Counted from the stretch's first letter, positions 53,086-62,023 are shown. The stretch is DNA of 64,000 bases from JALTBU01 sp964410645 (GCA_964410645.1 CAYPHV010000002.1:1-64000); one strand, 5' to 3'. The notes: generated by a model from the letters alone, not told the origin. A program made the numbers and translations.

Positions 53086-54075
53086 ATGAACAGTGGAAAA
53101 TGTAAAATGAAAAAAGAAATAAAAAAAATTAGTTTAAAAGAAATATGCAAATATCTTAAAATAGACTGTCCCGATATAGATAAACAAATAACAGGGCTCA
53201 ATGCCTTATACGATGCAAATGAAGAAGAAATTAGTTTTTTTGAAAATAAAAAGTATGAAAAATTTTTAAAAAACACTACAGCAGGGGCGGTGTTAATAAG
53301 AAAAGAAGATTCGGTAAAGTTACCGAAAAATGTAATACCCTTAATTACGGATGAGCCGTATTTAAAATTAGCTTTTCTTACAAAATTATTTGTTAAGAAT
53401 GCATGGGAAAACGGTGGATATCAAATAAATAAAGATGCAAATGTTCATCCGACGGTAGTGATCGGAAAAGGCGCAAGAATAGGAAAAAACGTTACAATAA
53501 TGCCAAATGTCACCATCGGAGCGTTTGTGGAAATTGACGAAGGAAGTATTATTTATCCTAATGTAACAATTTACGCAAATAGTAAAATAGGTAAAAATGT
53601 AACAATCCATGCAGGAAGTGTTATTGGAAGTGACGGTTTTGGATATGCGCATACAAAAGACGGCAGGCATATTAAAATTTACCATTTGGGCCGGGTTGTT
53701 ATCGAAGATGAGGTGGAAATAGGGGCCAATACCACAATTGACAGAGCGGTTTTCGGTGAAACAAAAATAAAAAAAGGAACCAAAATAGATAATTTGGTTC
53801 AAATAGGTCATAACTCAGAAATAGGAGAAAATTCTATTTTGGTTTCCCAAGTCGGTCTCAGCGGAAGTTCTAAACTTGGGAAAAATGTAATAATGGGGGG
53901 GCAAAGTGCAACCGCAGGACATTTGGAAATTGCTCCGTTTACTACAATAGCAGCAAGGGGAGGGGTAATCAAAACGATTAAAAATCCGGGTATTTACGGA
54001 GGATTTCCTTTAATGCCTCATAATACCTGGCTAAGACTTCAAGGGCTTTTAAACAGACTTCTTAAAAAATCTTGA
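53086..54075 (+). CDS. lpxD: UDP-3-O-(3-hydroxyacyl)glucosamine N-acyltransferase
   Basis: Third step of lipid A synthesis, adding the N-linked acyl chain from acyl-ACP. After an N-terminal uridine-binding domain (about 10-100) come many hexapeptide repeats of a left-handed beta helix (about 110-290), including HAGSVIGSDGFGYAHTKDG with the conserved catalytic-region residues near 185 and the histidine segment QIGHNSEIG near 242. The start at 53086 is not certain; an ATG at 53107 (residue 8) fits the usual beginning of the family better. Its TGA lies inside an inverted repeat upstream of nifS. Confidence 0.92.
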   Translation: MNSGKCKMKKEIKKISLKEICKYLKIDCPDIDKQITGLNALYDANEEEISFFENKKYEKFLKNTTAGAVLIRKEDSVKLPKNVIPLITDEPYLKLAFLTKLFVKNAWENGGYQINKDANVHPTVVIGKGARIGKNVTIMPNVTIGAFVEIDEGSIIYPNVTIYANSKIGKNVTIHAGSVIGSDGFGYAHTKDGRHIKIYHLGRVVIEDEVEIGANTTIDRAVFGETKIKKGTKIDNLVQIGHNSEIGENSILVSQVGLSGSSKLGKNVIMGGQSATAGHLEIAPFTTIAARGGVIKTIKNPGIYGGFPLMPHNTWLRLQGLLNRLLKKS

Positions 54076-54113
54076 CATATATCAAGATTTTTACTTTTCT
54101 TTTATATTATAAT
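54065..54113 (+). promoter_or_regulatory. Crp/Fnr-like operator and -10 upstream of nifS-nifU
   Basis: TTGACATATATCAA (54072-54085) matches TTGA-N6-TCAA and is the core of a longer perfect inverted repeat with 11-base arms (54065-54075 and 54082-54092). A TATAAT at 54108-54113 lies 32 bases from the repeat centre, the same geometry as at hcp. The repeat could also act as a terminator for lpxD, whose stop codon is in its left arm. A second TATAAT at 54156-54161, 21 bases before the nifS ATG, may be an independent promoter. Confidence 0.55.
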
Positions 54114-54182
54114 CTTATTGCTACGCAGTTTTAAAAATATTTATCAGTGCGTTAATATAATAAATTTATATAAAGGTGTGTG

Positions 54183-55355
54183 ATGAAGGCATATTTAGAT
54201 AATAATTCCACAACTTGGATGGATAAAGATGTAGAAAAAACCTATTGTGAAAGTATAAAATATTTTGGCAATATAAATGTTATATATGATCTTGGAATTA
54301 ATGCCAGAAAAGAATTAAACAAAGCTTATGATATTTTGTATCCTGGAATCGGAGCGAGTGATGAAGATGATTTTATTATTACATCATCTACCACTGAAGG
54401 TAATAATACTGTTATAAAAACTTTTTTAGATCGTTTTTTAAGAAACAATAAAAAAAAGCATATAATTACTACAATTGCCGAGCATTCGTCCATCAAAGCA
54501 ACATGCGCGTATGCTAAACAATTTGGAATGGAAGTAACATATCTTAAAACAGATGAAAACGGAAGAATAAATCCCAAAGATGTGGAAAATGCCATTAGAG
54601 ATGATACAGCGTTAATTTCGGTTCTTTTTGCCAGCAACGAAAGCGGAGCTATTCAGCCTATAAAGGAAATTTCCGAAATAGCCAGAAAATATAATATTCC
54701 AATGCATTGTGACGGTGCACAGGCTATCGGAAAAGCAAAAGTAAATGTAAGAGAACTGGGAGTTGATTATTTTACATTTTCTGCGCATAAGTTTCACGGT
54801 CCCAAAGGAATAGGGGGACTTTATGTAAGAAAAGGTGCCCCTTATGTAAATTTGATTCACGGTGGCAATCAAATGGGTTCTAAAAGAGGAGGAAGTATAT
54901 ATTTAAACGGAATAATCGGAATGGCCAAAGCTCTAGAAAAAGCAAATGAAAATTTGGATTATATGTATAATGATGTTAGAAAGTTAAGAGATAAACTTGA
55001 AAACGCTATTTTACAAATCCCGGATACAAAAAGCTATATAGACAAAAAATACAGATTGCCTAACGCTTTAATTGCTTCATTTAGAGGAATTGAAGGCGAA
55101 TCAATGCTTTGGGATTTAAATATGAATAAAATTTATGCCGCGACAGGAAGCAGCTGTTCGTCTGAAAGGCTTGAGGGCAGCGAAGTTCTTGAAGCCTTAG
55201 GGGAAGATCCTGAAATAGCTCATACAGGAATAATATTTTCTTTAAGCAGATATACTACTGAAAAAGAGATAGATTATGTAATAGAAAAATTGCCGGGCAT
55301 TGTAAACAGACTTAGAAACATATCAATGACTTATGCTAAAGTTAAACCGAATTAA
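54183..55355 (+). CDS. nifS: Cysteine desulfurase (NifS/IscS family)
   Basis: PLP enzyme that takes sulfur from cysteine for Fe-S cluster assembly. About 390 residues from the ATG at 54183 (preceded by AAAGGTG; a GTG directly before it adds one residue). The N-terminal motif is YLDNNSTT, the PLP histidine is in TTIAEHSSIKAT near 103, the PLP lysine in FTFSAHKFHGPKGIGG near 200, and the sulfur-carrying cysteine in ATGSSCSSERLEGS near 330, in the long flexible loop of group I enzymes. nifU follows after 19 bases. Confidence 0.95.
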   Translation: MKAYLDNNSTTWMDKDVEKTYCESIKYFGNINVIYDLGINARKELNKAYDILYPGIGASDEDDFIITSSTTEGNNTVIKTFLDRFLRNNKKKHIITTIAEHSSIKATCAYAKQFGMEVTYLKTDENGRINPKDVENAIRDDTALISVLFASNESGAIQPIKEISEIARKYNIPMHCDGAQAIGKAKVNVRELGVDYFTFSAHKFHGPKGIGGLYVRKGAPYVNLIHGGNQMGSKRGGSIYLNGIIGMAKALEKANENLDYMYNDVRKLRDKLENAILQIPDTKSYIDKKYRLPNALIASFRGIEGESMLWDLNMNKIYAATGSSCSSERLEGSEVLEALGEDPEIAHTGIIFSLSRYTTEKEIDYVIEKLPGIVNRLRNISMTYAKVKPN

Positions 55356-55374
55356 AATATATTAAGGAGAAAAT

Positions 55375-56043
55375 ATGGGAAGAAGCGATTTGATAACAGG
55401 CAATGTTTGGGAACAGTATTCAAATAAAGTAATTGAAAGAATGAATAATCCAAAATTCTTGGGGGAATTCAGTGAAAAGGATGCAAAAGAAAAAGGAGCA
55501 AAATTAATTGTTGCTGATTTTGGAAGTGAGGCGTGCGGTGATTCTGTAAGACTTTATTGGCTTATTGACCCTGAAACAAATAAAATAATAGATGCCAGAT
55601 TTAAAAGTTTTGGTTGTGGAACCGCTATTGCCAGTAGTGATATGATGACTGAACTTACTATTGGTAAAACAGTTGATCAGGTTATAAAGATTACAAACTT
55701 GGAAGTTGAAAAGGCTTTAAGGGATGAACCAGATAAACCGGCGTTTCCACCACAAAAAATGCATTGTTCTGTTATGGCGTATGATGTAATACTTGAAGCC
55801 GCCGCCAAATATGAAGGCAAAAATGTAAAAGAGCTCAAAAATGAAGAAATAGTATGTGAATGCGCGAGAGTTACCAGAGGAGAAATTGAAAAAATAATAA
55901 AAGACCATAATGTTAAAACCATAGAAGAATTACAAAAATATACCGATGCGGGAACATATTGCAAAAGCTGTGTTGCGCCTGGAGGCCATGAAGAAAGAGA
56001 TGTATATCTGGTGGATATTATAAAAGAAGTCCAGCAAATGTAA
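55375..56043 (+). CDS. nifU: NifU-type Fe-S scaffold protein lacking the C-terminal Nfu domain
   Basis: 222 residues: an IscU-like scaffold domain (about 1-130) with its three cluster cysteines in SEACGDS near residue 44, FGCGTAI near 80 and KMHCSVMA near 127, then a BFD-like [2Fe-2S] domain with CEC near 160 and YCKSCVAPGGHEE near 200. NifU proteins of Campylobacter, Helicobacter and Azotobacter continue about 100 residues further into a thioredoxin-like Nfu domain; this one stops just after YLVDIIKEVQQM. The 3' neighbour is a decayed gene also cut at this boundary, so a shared deletion may be the cause. The two remaining domains look intact. Confidence 0.9.
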   Translation: MGRSDLITGNVWEQYSNKVIERMNNPKFLGEFSEKDAKEKGAKLIVADFGSEACGDSVRLYWLIDPETNKIIDARFKSFGCGTAIASSDMMTELTIGKTVDQVIKITNLEVEKALRDEPDKPAFPPQKMHCSVMAYDVILEAAAKYEGKNVKELKNEEIVCECARVTRGEIEKIIKDHNVKTIEELQKYTDAGTYCKSCVAPGGHEERDVYLVDIIKEVQQM

Positions 56044-57205
56044 AAAAACAGTAAAGAAAACTTAATACCTACTTTTTGGTATAAAATATTTCCTAAAAGA
56101 TTTTTTATTTTTTTTACGTTAAATTTTGTATTTTTTAAGTCTTCAATTAATTGCATATCTTTTTGAAGTGATTCTTTTGGTATATCAATAAAATTTTTAT
56201 TCCTATGGTAATATTTTACAGCCTGATACCCTGTAATTTTTCCAAAAACAGCGCCTTTGCTTAAAGAATTTCCACCAAGTCTGTTTGCTCCGTTAACACC
56301 GTTATTTCCGGCTTCTCCTGCATAAAAAAGCCCTTTTATTTCTGTTGCTCCGTATGTATCTGTTTTTATTCCTCCCATTGTATAATGGGCCAGTGGATTA
56401 ATGGGTATCGGTTTTTTTGCAATATCTATTCCTTTTAGAGATTTTATTCTTTTTTTAAGGTTGATGAGTTTTGTATTAATAGTTTCTTCATCAATATTTG
56501 TCAAATCAAGAAAAACTTCTTTTCCCTTTAAAATTTGTTTTAAAATAGCTCTGGAAACAAAATCTCTGGTATTGAGTTTGTATACAAATTCTTTGCCTTC
56601 GCTGTTAACAAGTTTTCCGCCTTCCGCTCTTGCTGCCTCACTTATTAAATAATTACTGTTTTTTAGCCCTGTCGAATGAAATTGGACAAATTTCATATCC
56701 ATTCCGGATAAACCTGCCCTTAAACCCATAGCTATACCGTCTCCTGTCGTATCACTTACATTTGTTGAATGTCCTTTGTAAAGACCCGCGTATCCTCTGG
56801 TGGCTATAATTACCGCTTTTGCCTGGATAACTTTAAGCTCGCCCGTTTTTTCGTCTAAAAATGTAGTGTAGCGCCGGCAAGTTTTGTTTTGTAAAGTGGT
56901 AAACAATGTTAAATCTTCTGTGAAGTTCTCTTGTAACCTGGGGAGCCTGTTCGCAAAATATTCTAACCCGCTTCTTCTTCGGCTAAACCCATGCCTGATT
57001 TTAAAGTATCTTTAATATGATGTTCGATAGAATCGCCGTCTTCCATATTATTTAGCGATGTGTTAATTCCCCCTTTGCTATAAAAGAATTATTCGCAAGA
57101 GGGGATTTTGGTAACTATTACCACATGACTTCCAAGCTCTTTTGCTTCAATTGCCGCTTTCATTCCTGCAATTCCGCTTCCAATTACTAAAATATCATAT
57201 TTCAT
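56044..57205 (-). pseudogene. Decayed FAD-flavoprotein gene (succinate dehydrogenase/fumarate reductase/aspartate oxidase family)
   Basis: From an ATG at 57205 the minus strand encodes MKYDILVIGSGIAGMKAAIE, a proper FAD motif, but a stop occurs at 57091-57089. Homology resumes as GGINTSLNNMEDGDSIEHHI, is broken again by a TAG near 56975, shifts frame (RIFCEQAPQVTRELHR) and then jumps, with about 100 family residues missing, to a long open stretch (from about 56906) with FVQFHSTGLKNSNYLISEAA, HYTMGGIKTD and NGVNGANRLGGNSL. Normally invariant residues are changed (ATRGYAG for ATGGYAG, FHST for FHPT). The C-terminal domain is lost at the nifU boundary. Which family member it was cannot be decided; an intact fumarate reductase lies at 43.9 kb. 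Confidence 0.85.
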
Positions 57206-57213
57206 ATGTAACC

Positions 57214-57237
57214 TTTTTGATATAATTGTATCAAAAA
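57214..57237. promoter_or_regulatory. Divergent promoter inside an inverted repeat
   Basis: TTTTTGATA (57214-57222) and TATCAAAAA (57229-57237) are perfect nine-base arms around TAATTG. The plus-strand TATAAT (57221-57226) is 21 bases before the pgbA-like gene, and the minus-strand TACAAT (57230-57225) is 19 bases before the decayed flavoprotein start. The two -10 boxes overlap by two bases. Confidence 0.55.
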
Positions 57238-57247
57238 AAGGAAGTAA

Positions 57248-57880
57248 ATGAGGACTGTTTTTATCTTATTAATCTTTTTATCATTATATGCCCATCAGTT
57301 TTCTACAAAAATAATATCAGTTTCCAATAATGTAATTACCACTGAAGCAAATTTAAAAAAAGGTATCAGCGGCATTGTTCTGTGTCCTTACGAGAAACAG
57401 GAGATAATATGTGCAAGATGTGTAAGCGCGGGAAAAAATAAAGCGGTTTTGTACAGTTACAAAAAATTAAAAAATACTTCTTTTGCCCTTCCTGTGGTTT
57501 TTCCCAAAAAAGGTGATTTGGCGGTATTCGGAAAAAATTATCAAAGAATAGCAATAATTGCACCGAATCAGGAAATATATTTAAAATTAAAACAAAAATT
57601 TAATCATTTCACAATTATTCCTGTTGATACATTCGGGGCATTTTTGGATGACATACCTACAATTAATAATTTTATAAATTTTGCAAAAAAAATGGATGTG
57701 GGAATGTATGTTTTTGCTCTTGATAAATTATATATTGTAGATGCCCTGACATTTTACACGTATGCCAAAGAAGACTATGAAAAAAGTGGAAATTTTAAAT
57801 TACCTTTTTATACATCTTATAACTTTGATTTAACATTAAAAAATCCTGTAAAATATTATAAATCATTAATAAAGGAATAA
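57248..57880 (+). CDS. PgbA N-terminal domain-like exported protein
   Basis: 210 residues with an N-terminal signal peptide (about 1-16, MRTVFILLIFLSLYAHQ). The remainder resembles the N-terminal domain of Helicobacter pylori plasminogen-binding protein PgbA; the following gene, glcD, is the neighbour of pgbA in H. pylori as well. The C-terminal lysine-rich extension that binds plasminogen in H. pylori is absent, as expected for a free-living organism, so the original role is probably unrelated to plasminogen and is unknown. Two cysteines (CPYEKQEIICARC region has three, near 47-59) may form disulfides in the periplasm. Confidence 0.75.
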   Translation: MRTVFILLIFLSLYAHQFSTKIISVSNNVITTEANLKKGISGIVLCPYEKQEIICARCVSAGKNKAVLYSYKKLKNTSFALPVVFPKKGDLAVFGKNYQRIAIIAPNQEIYLKLKQKFNHFTIIPVDTFGAFLDDIPTINNFINFAKKMDVGMYVFALDKLYIVDALTFYTYAKEDYEKSGNFKLPFYTSYNFDLTLKNPVKYYKSLIKE

Positions 57881-57881
57881 A

Positions 57882-59267
57882 ATGGCAATAGATAATAAAC
57901 ATATTGAAGCTTTAAAAAATATAGTAGGAAATGATGATATTAAAACGGATAAAATACATTTACACGCATATTCTTATGATGCTACAAAAGAGCATTTTTA
58001 CCCGGATGCGGTCATTTTTCCGGAAAATGAAAAAGAGGTAAGCAAAATTCTCAAATACTGTAATGAACAAAAAATAGCGGTTGTTCCAAGGGGTGCCGGC
58101 AGCGGTTTTACCGGGGGGTCGCTTCCTGTTAACGGCGGTATTGTTTTAGCGGTTGAAAAATATATGAATAAAATATTGGAAATTGACGAAAAAGATATGG
58201 TGGCAGTTGTCCAGCCGGGTGTTGTTAATGCTGTTTTACAAAAAGAAGTAGAAAAAAGAGGGCTGTTTTATCCGCCTGACCCTGCCAGTATGGATTATTC
58301 AAGCATAGGCGGAAACGTTGCAGAAAATGCGGGTGGTATGAGAGCCGCAAAATACGGACTTACAAAAGATTATGTAATGTGCTTAAAAGCAGTGCTCCCA
58401 AGCGGTGAAATTATCAAAGCTAGTAAAAGAACAATAAAAGATGTTGCGGGTTACAATGTAGCGGGAATTTTAATAGCGAGTGAAGGGACATTGGCGGTTA
58501 TTACTGAAATTACATTAAAACTTCGTCCAAAACCGAAACTTGCAAAAACTTTTATGGGTATTTTTGAAAACGTTGAAGATGCGATGAATGCTGTATATAA
58601 ATCACTTTCAAGCGGTGCATTGCCTGTTGCTATGGAATTTTTGGACGCGTTGGTGATCAAAGCAATTAAAGAGAAATTTGGAGTTAAATTACCTGAAAAT
58701 GCGGGGGCTGTATTAATTGGAGATGTAGATGGAAATGTGGAAGAAGAAATAAATTATCAGTTAAATATTTTAAAAAAATCTTTTAAAAACAATAATGTAA
58801 AAGAGTTTGTAGTTGCCGACGAAGAAGAAGAAAGAAATAAAATTTGGTTTGCAAGAAGAAACGCAAGTCAGTCGGTCACTGTTTACGGAAGTAAAAAACT
58901 TAACGAAGATATATCTGTTCCAAGAAGCAAATTGCCCGAAGCGCTAAACGGTATTTATAAAATAGGAGAAAAATATAATGTCAAGATTCCTTGCTTTGGA
59001 CATTCCGGTGATGGAAATATTCATGTTAACGTTATGGTTGACGGGGAAAATGAAGATGAAGTAAAAAAAGGATATAAAGCTGTGAAAGAAATTTTCGAAT
59101 TTATTGTAAGTATTGATGGAACATTAAGCGGAGAACATGGAATAGGGCTTAGTAAAGCCCCTTTTATGAAGATTGCATTTACCAAAGCGGAGCTTGATTT
59201 ATTTAAAAGAATAAAAACGGCTTTTGATCCAAACGGTATACTTAATCCAGGCAAAATGGGTATATAA
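57882..59267 (+). CDS. glcD: FAD-linked oxidase, glycolate oxidase subunit GlcD type
   Basis: 461-residue flavoprotein of the VAO/PCMH family oxidising 2-hydroxy acids such as glycolate or lactate. The FAD-binding motif VVPRGAGSGFTGGSLPVNGG lies near residue 67, a second FAD contact DYSSIGGNVAENAGG near 134, and the C-terminal metal/substrate motif FGHSGDGNIHVNV near 372 with GEHGIG near 420. It is separated by one base from the pgbA-like gene. No glcE or glcF homologue is adjacent, so the natural electron acceptor is not evident. Confidence 0.9.
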   Translation: MAIDNKHIEALKNIVGNDDIKTDKIHLHAYSYDATKEHFYPDAVIFPENEKEVSKILKYCNEQKIAVVPRGAGSGFTGGSLPVNGGIVLAVEKYMNKILEIDEKDMVAVVQPGVVNAVLQKEVEKRGLFYPPDPASMDYSSIGGNVAENAGGMRAAKYGLTKDYVMCLKAVLPSGEIIKASKRTIKDVAGYNVAGILIASEGTLAVITEITLKLRPKPKLAKTFMGIFENVEDAMNAVYKSLSSGALPVAMEFLDALVIKAIKEKFGVKLPENAGAVLIGDVDGNVEEEINYQLNILKKSFKNNNVKEFVVADEEEERNKIWFARRNASQSVTVYGSKKLNEDISVPRSKLPEALNGIYKIGEKYNVKIPCFGHSGDGNIHVNVMVDGENEDEVKKGYKAVKEIFEFIVSIDGTLSGEHGIGLSKAPFMKIAFTKAELDLFKRIKTAFDPNGILNPGKMGI

Positions 59268-59303
59268 ATATGCAAAATATTGAAATAAAAAGTAGCGTAT
59301 AGC

Positions 59304-60062
59304 GTGAAAATATGTACTTTTAATGTTAATTCAATAAGAAGCAGACTGGAAATTGTTCAAAATTTATTAGTTAATCAGCAAATAGATATTTTATGTATGC
59401 AGGAAATAAAAACGGAAGAAAAAAATTTTCCGATAATAAATAAAGATTATCAGTGTATTATCCACGGTCAAAAGAAACTTCACGGAGTGGCTGTATGTTC
59501 TAAATATCCTGTTGAAAAATTTCAAAAAGGTTTTGAAGGCGAATTAAATGAACCGAGATTTATTTATTCGTTTATAAATAATGTTCATATTATCAATATT
59601 TATGCCCCATTGGGTGATAATTACGGTGATAGGTTTGAATATAAAATGTATTTTTACAATAAATTGTTTAAATATATTAAAAAATTTGATTTGCAAAAGG
59701 ATAAAGTGCTTATTTGTGGTGATTTTAATATTTCTCATACATCTTTGGATGTTTGGGATGAAGAAATTTGGAATGATGAAGTTACTCATTTACCGGAAGA
59801 AAAAGATATTTTAAGTAAATTTTTAAATATGGGTTTTATTGATTTAATAAGGTATTCGTATAAAAATGAAAAAATTTTTACTTTTTATGATTACAGGGGT
59901 GCGGCAATATATAAAAACAATGGATTAAGGCTCGATTATATTTTAGTTACAAAGCCGCTTTTTGAAAATTTTCAAAATATATCTGTTTTAACAAAAATAA
60001 GAAAACAGAAAAAGCCCACACCTTCGGACCATGTTCCTGTAATGGCTGAATTTAATTTATAA
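59304..60062 (+). CDS. xth: Exodeoxyribonuclease III (AP endonuclease)
   Basis: 252-residue DNA repair enzyme of the Exo III/Ape1 family, cutting at abasic sites and trimming blocked 3' ends. Catalytic motifs: the asparagine of KICTFNVNSIRSR at the start, metal-binding glutamate in CMQEIKTE near 34, tyrosine in IINIYAPLGD near 98, the NxD pair in ICGDFNISH near 140, and SDHVPVM near 243. The start is GTG at 59304, set by the motif; its ribosome site is weak. dedA follows after eight bases. Confidence 0.94.
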   Translation: MKICTFNVNSIRSRLEIVQNLLVNQQIDILCMQEIKTEEKNFPIINKDYQCIIHGQKKLHGVAVCSKYPVEKFQKGFEGELNEPRFIYSFINNVHIINIYAPLGDNYGDRFEYKMYFYNKLFKYIKKFDLQKDKVLICGDFNISHTSLDVWDEEIWNDEVTHLPEEKDILSKFLNMGFIDLIRYSYKNEKIFTFYDYRGAAIYKNNGLRLDYILVTKPLFENFQNISVLTKIRKQKKPTPSDHVPVMAEFNL

Positions 60063-60070
60063 GGATATAT

Positions 60071-60649
60071 ATGCTTGCTCATATTATAGATATTTTGGTT
60101 AATTTTGCAAATTCAATAGGATATGCGGGTGTATATTTGTATATGGTAATGGTGGGGACATTTATTCCGGTGCCAAGCGAACTTGTTCTTTTACCTTCTG
60201 GATATTTGGCTTCAACAGGTGCAAAAAGTTTGTTGATTTTATGGATTTGCGGAGCATCAGGTTCACTTACCGGTGCTCTTATAAATTACTATTTGGCTAA
60301 ATTGTTAGTAAAAAAATTTTTAAAAGATAAACCTATTATTAAAAAAGTAAATGTATTTTGGAATAATCATGGAAAAATTTCTGCTTTTTTAGCGCCTTTA
60401 ACTCCAGGACTTGGTCAATATATTTCTATTCCGGCAGGTCTTTCCCATATGCCTATTCGCTGGTTTATTCCTTTAACTTTCAGTGCTAATTTAATATGGG
60501 TTGGATTTATGCTGATGGTGGGTTATTTGTTCGGTATGGGCAATAAAGCACACAGCAAAGCTGTTTTCGGTAGTTTGATTTTATTCGGGTTTGTTATTGT
60601 TATTGCTACTGTTTATGTTTTTAGAGAACTCAAAAAAGAAAAAAATTAA
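60071..60649 (+). CDS. DedA-family membrane protein
   Basis: 192 residues with four to five hydrophobic segments and the family motifs: FIPVPSELVLLPSGYLAS near residue 30, a re-entrant-type GASGSLTGALINYYLAK near 57, and the AFLAPLTPGLGQYISIPAGLSHM stretch near 100 (the F/PGxR-like loop here reads TPGLG, without the usual arginine after G). DedA proteins are thought to flip undecaprenyl phosphate or phospholipids or to help keep membrane potential. The following 170 bases hold no gene that I can support. Confidence 0.85.
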   Translation: MLAHIIDILVNFANSIGYAGVYLYMVMVGTFIPVPSELVLLPSGYLASTGAKSLLILWICGASGSLTGALINYYLAKLLVKKFLKDKPIIKKVNVFWNNHGKISAFLAPLTPGLGQYISIPAGLSHMPIRWFIPLTFSANLIWVGFMLMVGYLFGMGNKAHSKAVFGSLILFGFVIVIATVYVFRELKKEKN

Positions 60650-60819
60650 TCAACTAAAATAACTGTTAATATACGCTTATTGAAAGCAATAAGACTATAA
60701 TTAGTCCTATATTTGCTTTTACTCTTCAAAATCTACAATTTTTTTTCAATAAGTCAATATTTATATTTGTTACGATTTCTATCTTTATAATTTCTGGAAT
60801 ATATTGCCTTAAATCTAAA

Positions 60820-61986
60820 TTATGATAATTCTTTTATGAAGTCTTCTATTCTTTTGATACCTTTGTTAATAGTTTCAAAATCAGTTGCAAAAGAAAATCT
60901 AAAATACCCCTCACTTCCAAATCCAATTCCAGGTACTACTGCAACGCCTTTTTCTTCAAGTAAATCAAGGGCAAAAGCTACTGAATCCGGCGAAATTTTT
61001 TTATGATTTACGAAAATATAAAAAGCTCCGTTTGGTTTGGCCGCACTGAGACCTTTTATACTGTTAAACGCTTCATAAACAAAATCTCTTCTTTTCTTAA
61101 ATTCTTTTCTCATTTCTTCCACTGCGTAATCGGCTTTTCCCAAAAGTGCCGGAATGGCAGCTTTTTGTGTCATTGTGTTTATATTTGACGTGGATTGAGA
61201 CTGAAGAGTAGTCATAAGTTCGATTAATTTTTTATTTTTGCTTGCTGCGTAACCGAATCTCCATCCTGTCATTGCATGGGATTTAGAAAGGCCGTTTACA
61301 GTTACGGTTCTTTTTAACATATCATCATTTATGCTGGCCGCAGAAGTAAATTTTCCTTCGAAAATCAGTTTTTCATACATTTCGTCGCTTATGACTGAAA
61401 TATCTGTGTCTTTAAGTATTTCTGAAAGATTTTCCAATTCTTTTTTTGTATATATTACACCTGTCGGATTACTTGGGGTTGTAAGCATCAAAGCTTTTGT
61501 TTTTGGTGTAATAGCTTTTTTTAACATATCTGGAGTCAATTTGAAATTTGTTTCTTCTGTGGTTTCAACAATAACAGGAACACCAAAATGATATTTTACA
61601 ATTTCAGGATATGTAACCCAATACGGAGCAGGTATAATGACTTCGTCCCCATCTTCTAAAATTGCTGCGAATATGTTAAATAACGACTGTTTTGCGCCAT
61701 TACTTACAATTATTTCATCCATTTCATAATCTAAACGGTTATCTCTTTTAAGTTTAATTTTTATTGCCTCAAGAAGTTCTGGAATTCCCGCTACATTTGT
61801 ATATTTTGTGAATCCGTCGGTTATTGCTTTTATAGCTTCGTATTTTATAGTTTCGGGCGTATCAAAATCAGGTTCTCCCGCGGAAAAAGATAAAATATCT
61901 CTTCCCTGAGCTTTAAGCTCTCTTGCCTTTTGAGAAACTGCAATAGTTAAAGAAGGACTTAGTTTTTTTATTCTTTCGCTAAACAT
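60820..61986 (-). CDS. aspC: Class I pyridoxal-phosphate aminotransferase (aspartate type)
   Basis: 388-residue fold-type I enzyme of the aminotransferase Ib subgroup. It starts LSPSLTIAVSQKARELKAQG and has LSFSAGEPDFDTP near residue 32, the NPTGVIY motif near 171, the PLP lysine in NGLSKSHAMTGWRFGYA near 235, and the final substrate arginine in FRFSFATD near 368. It probably transfers amino groups between aspartate and 2-oxoglutarate, possibly also using prephenate. A TATAAT on the minus strand (62011-62006) lies 19 bases upstream, divergent from ppk2. Confidence 0.92.
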   Translation of the reverse strand: MFSERIKKLSPSLTIAVSQKARELKAQGRDILSFSAGEPDFDTPETIKYEAIKAITDGFTKYTNVAGIPELLEAIKIKLKRDNRLDYEMDEIIVSNGAKQSLFNIFAAILEDGDEVIIPAPYWVTYPEIVKYHFGVPVIVETTEETNFKLTPDMLKKAITPKTKALMLTTPSNPTGVIYTKKELENLSEILKDTDISVISDEMYEKLIFEGKFTSAASINDDMLKRTVTVNGLSKSHAMTGWRFGYAASKNKKLIELMTTLQSQSTSNINTMTQKAAIPALLGKADYAVEEMRKEFKKRRDFVYEAFNSIKGLSAAKPNGAFYIFVNHKKISPDSVAFALDLLEEKGVAVVPGIGFGSEGYFRFSFATDFETINKGIKRIEDFIKELS

Positions 61987-62023
61987 ATAATGCCTTTTTG
62001 ATGAAATTATATACTATTTTTGT

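Noticed and set aside
55677..56043. Apparent C-terminal 120 residues of the minus-strand flavoprotein frame
   Set aside because: This part is only the antisense of nifU. Homology to flavoproteins ends near 56070, so it is read-through of a truncated gene, not a domain.
60676..60693. CTTATTG-AAAG-CAATAAG hairpin after dedA
   Set aside because: The stem is AT-rich with no T run after it and lies about 27 bases beyond the stop; I cannot support a terminator or RNA gene. The rest of 60650-60819 shows no coding frame or other signal.
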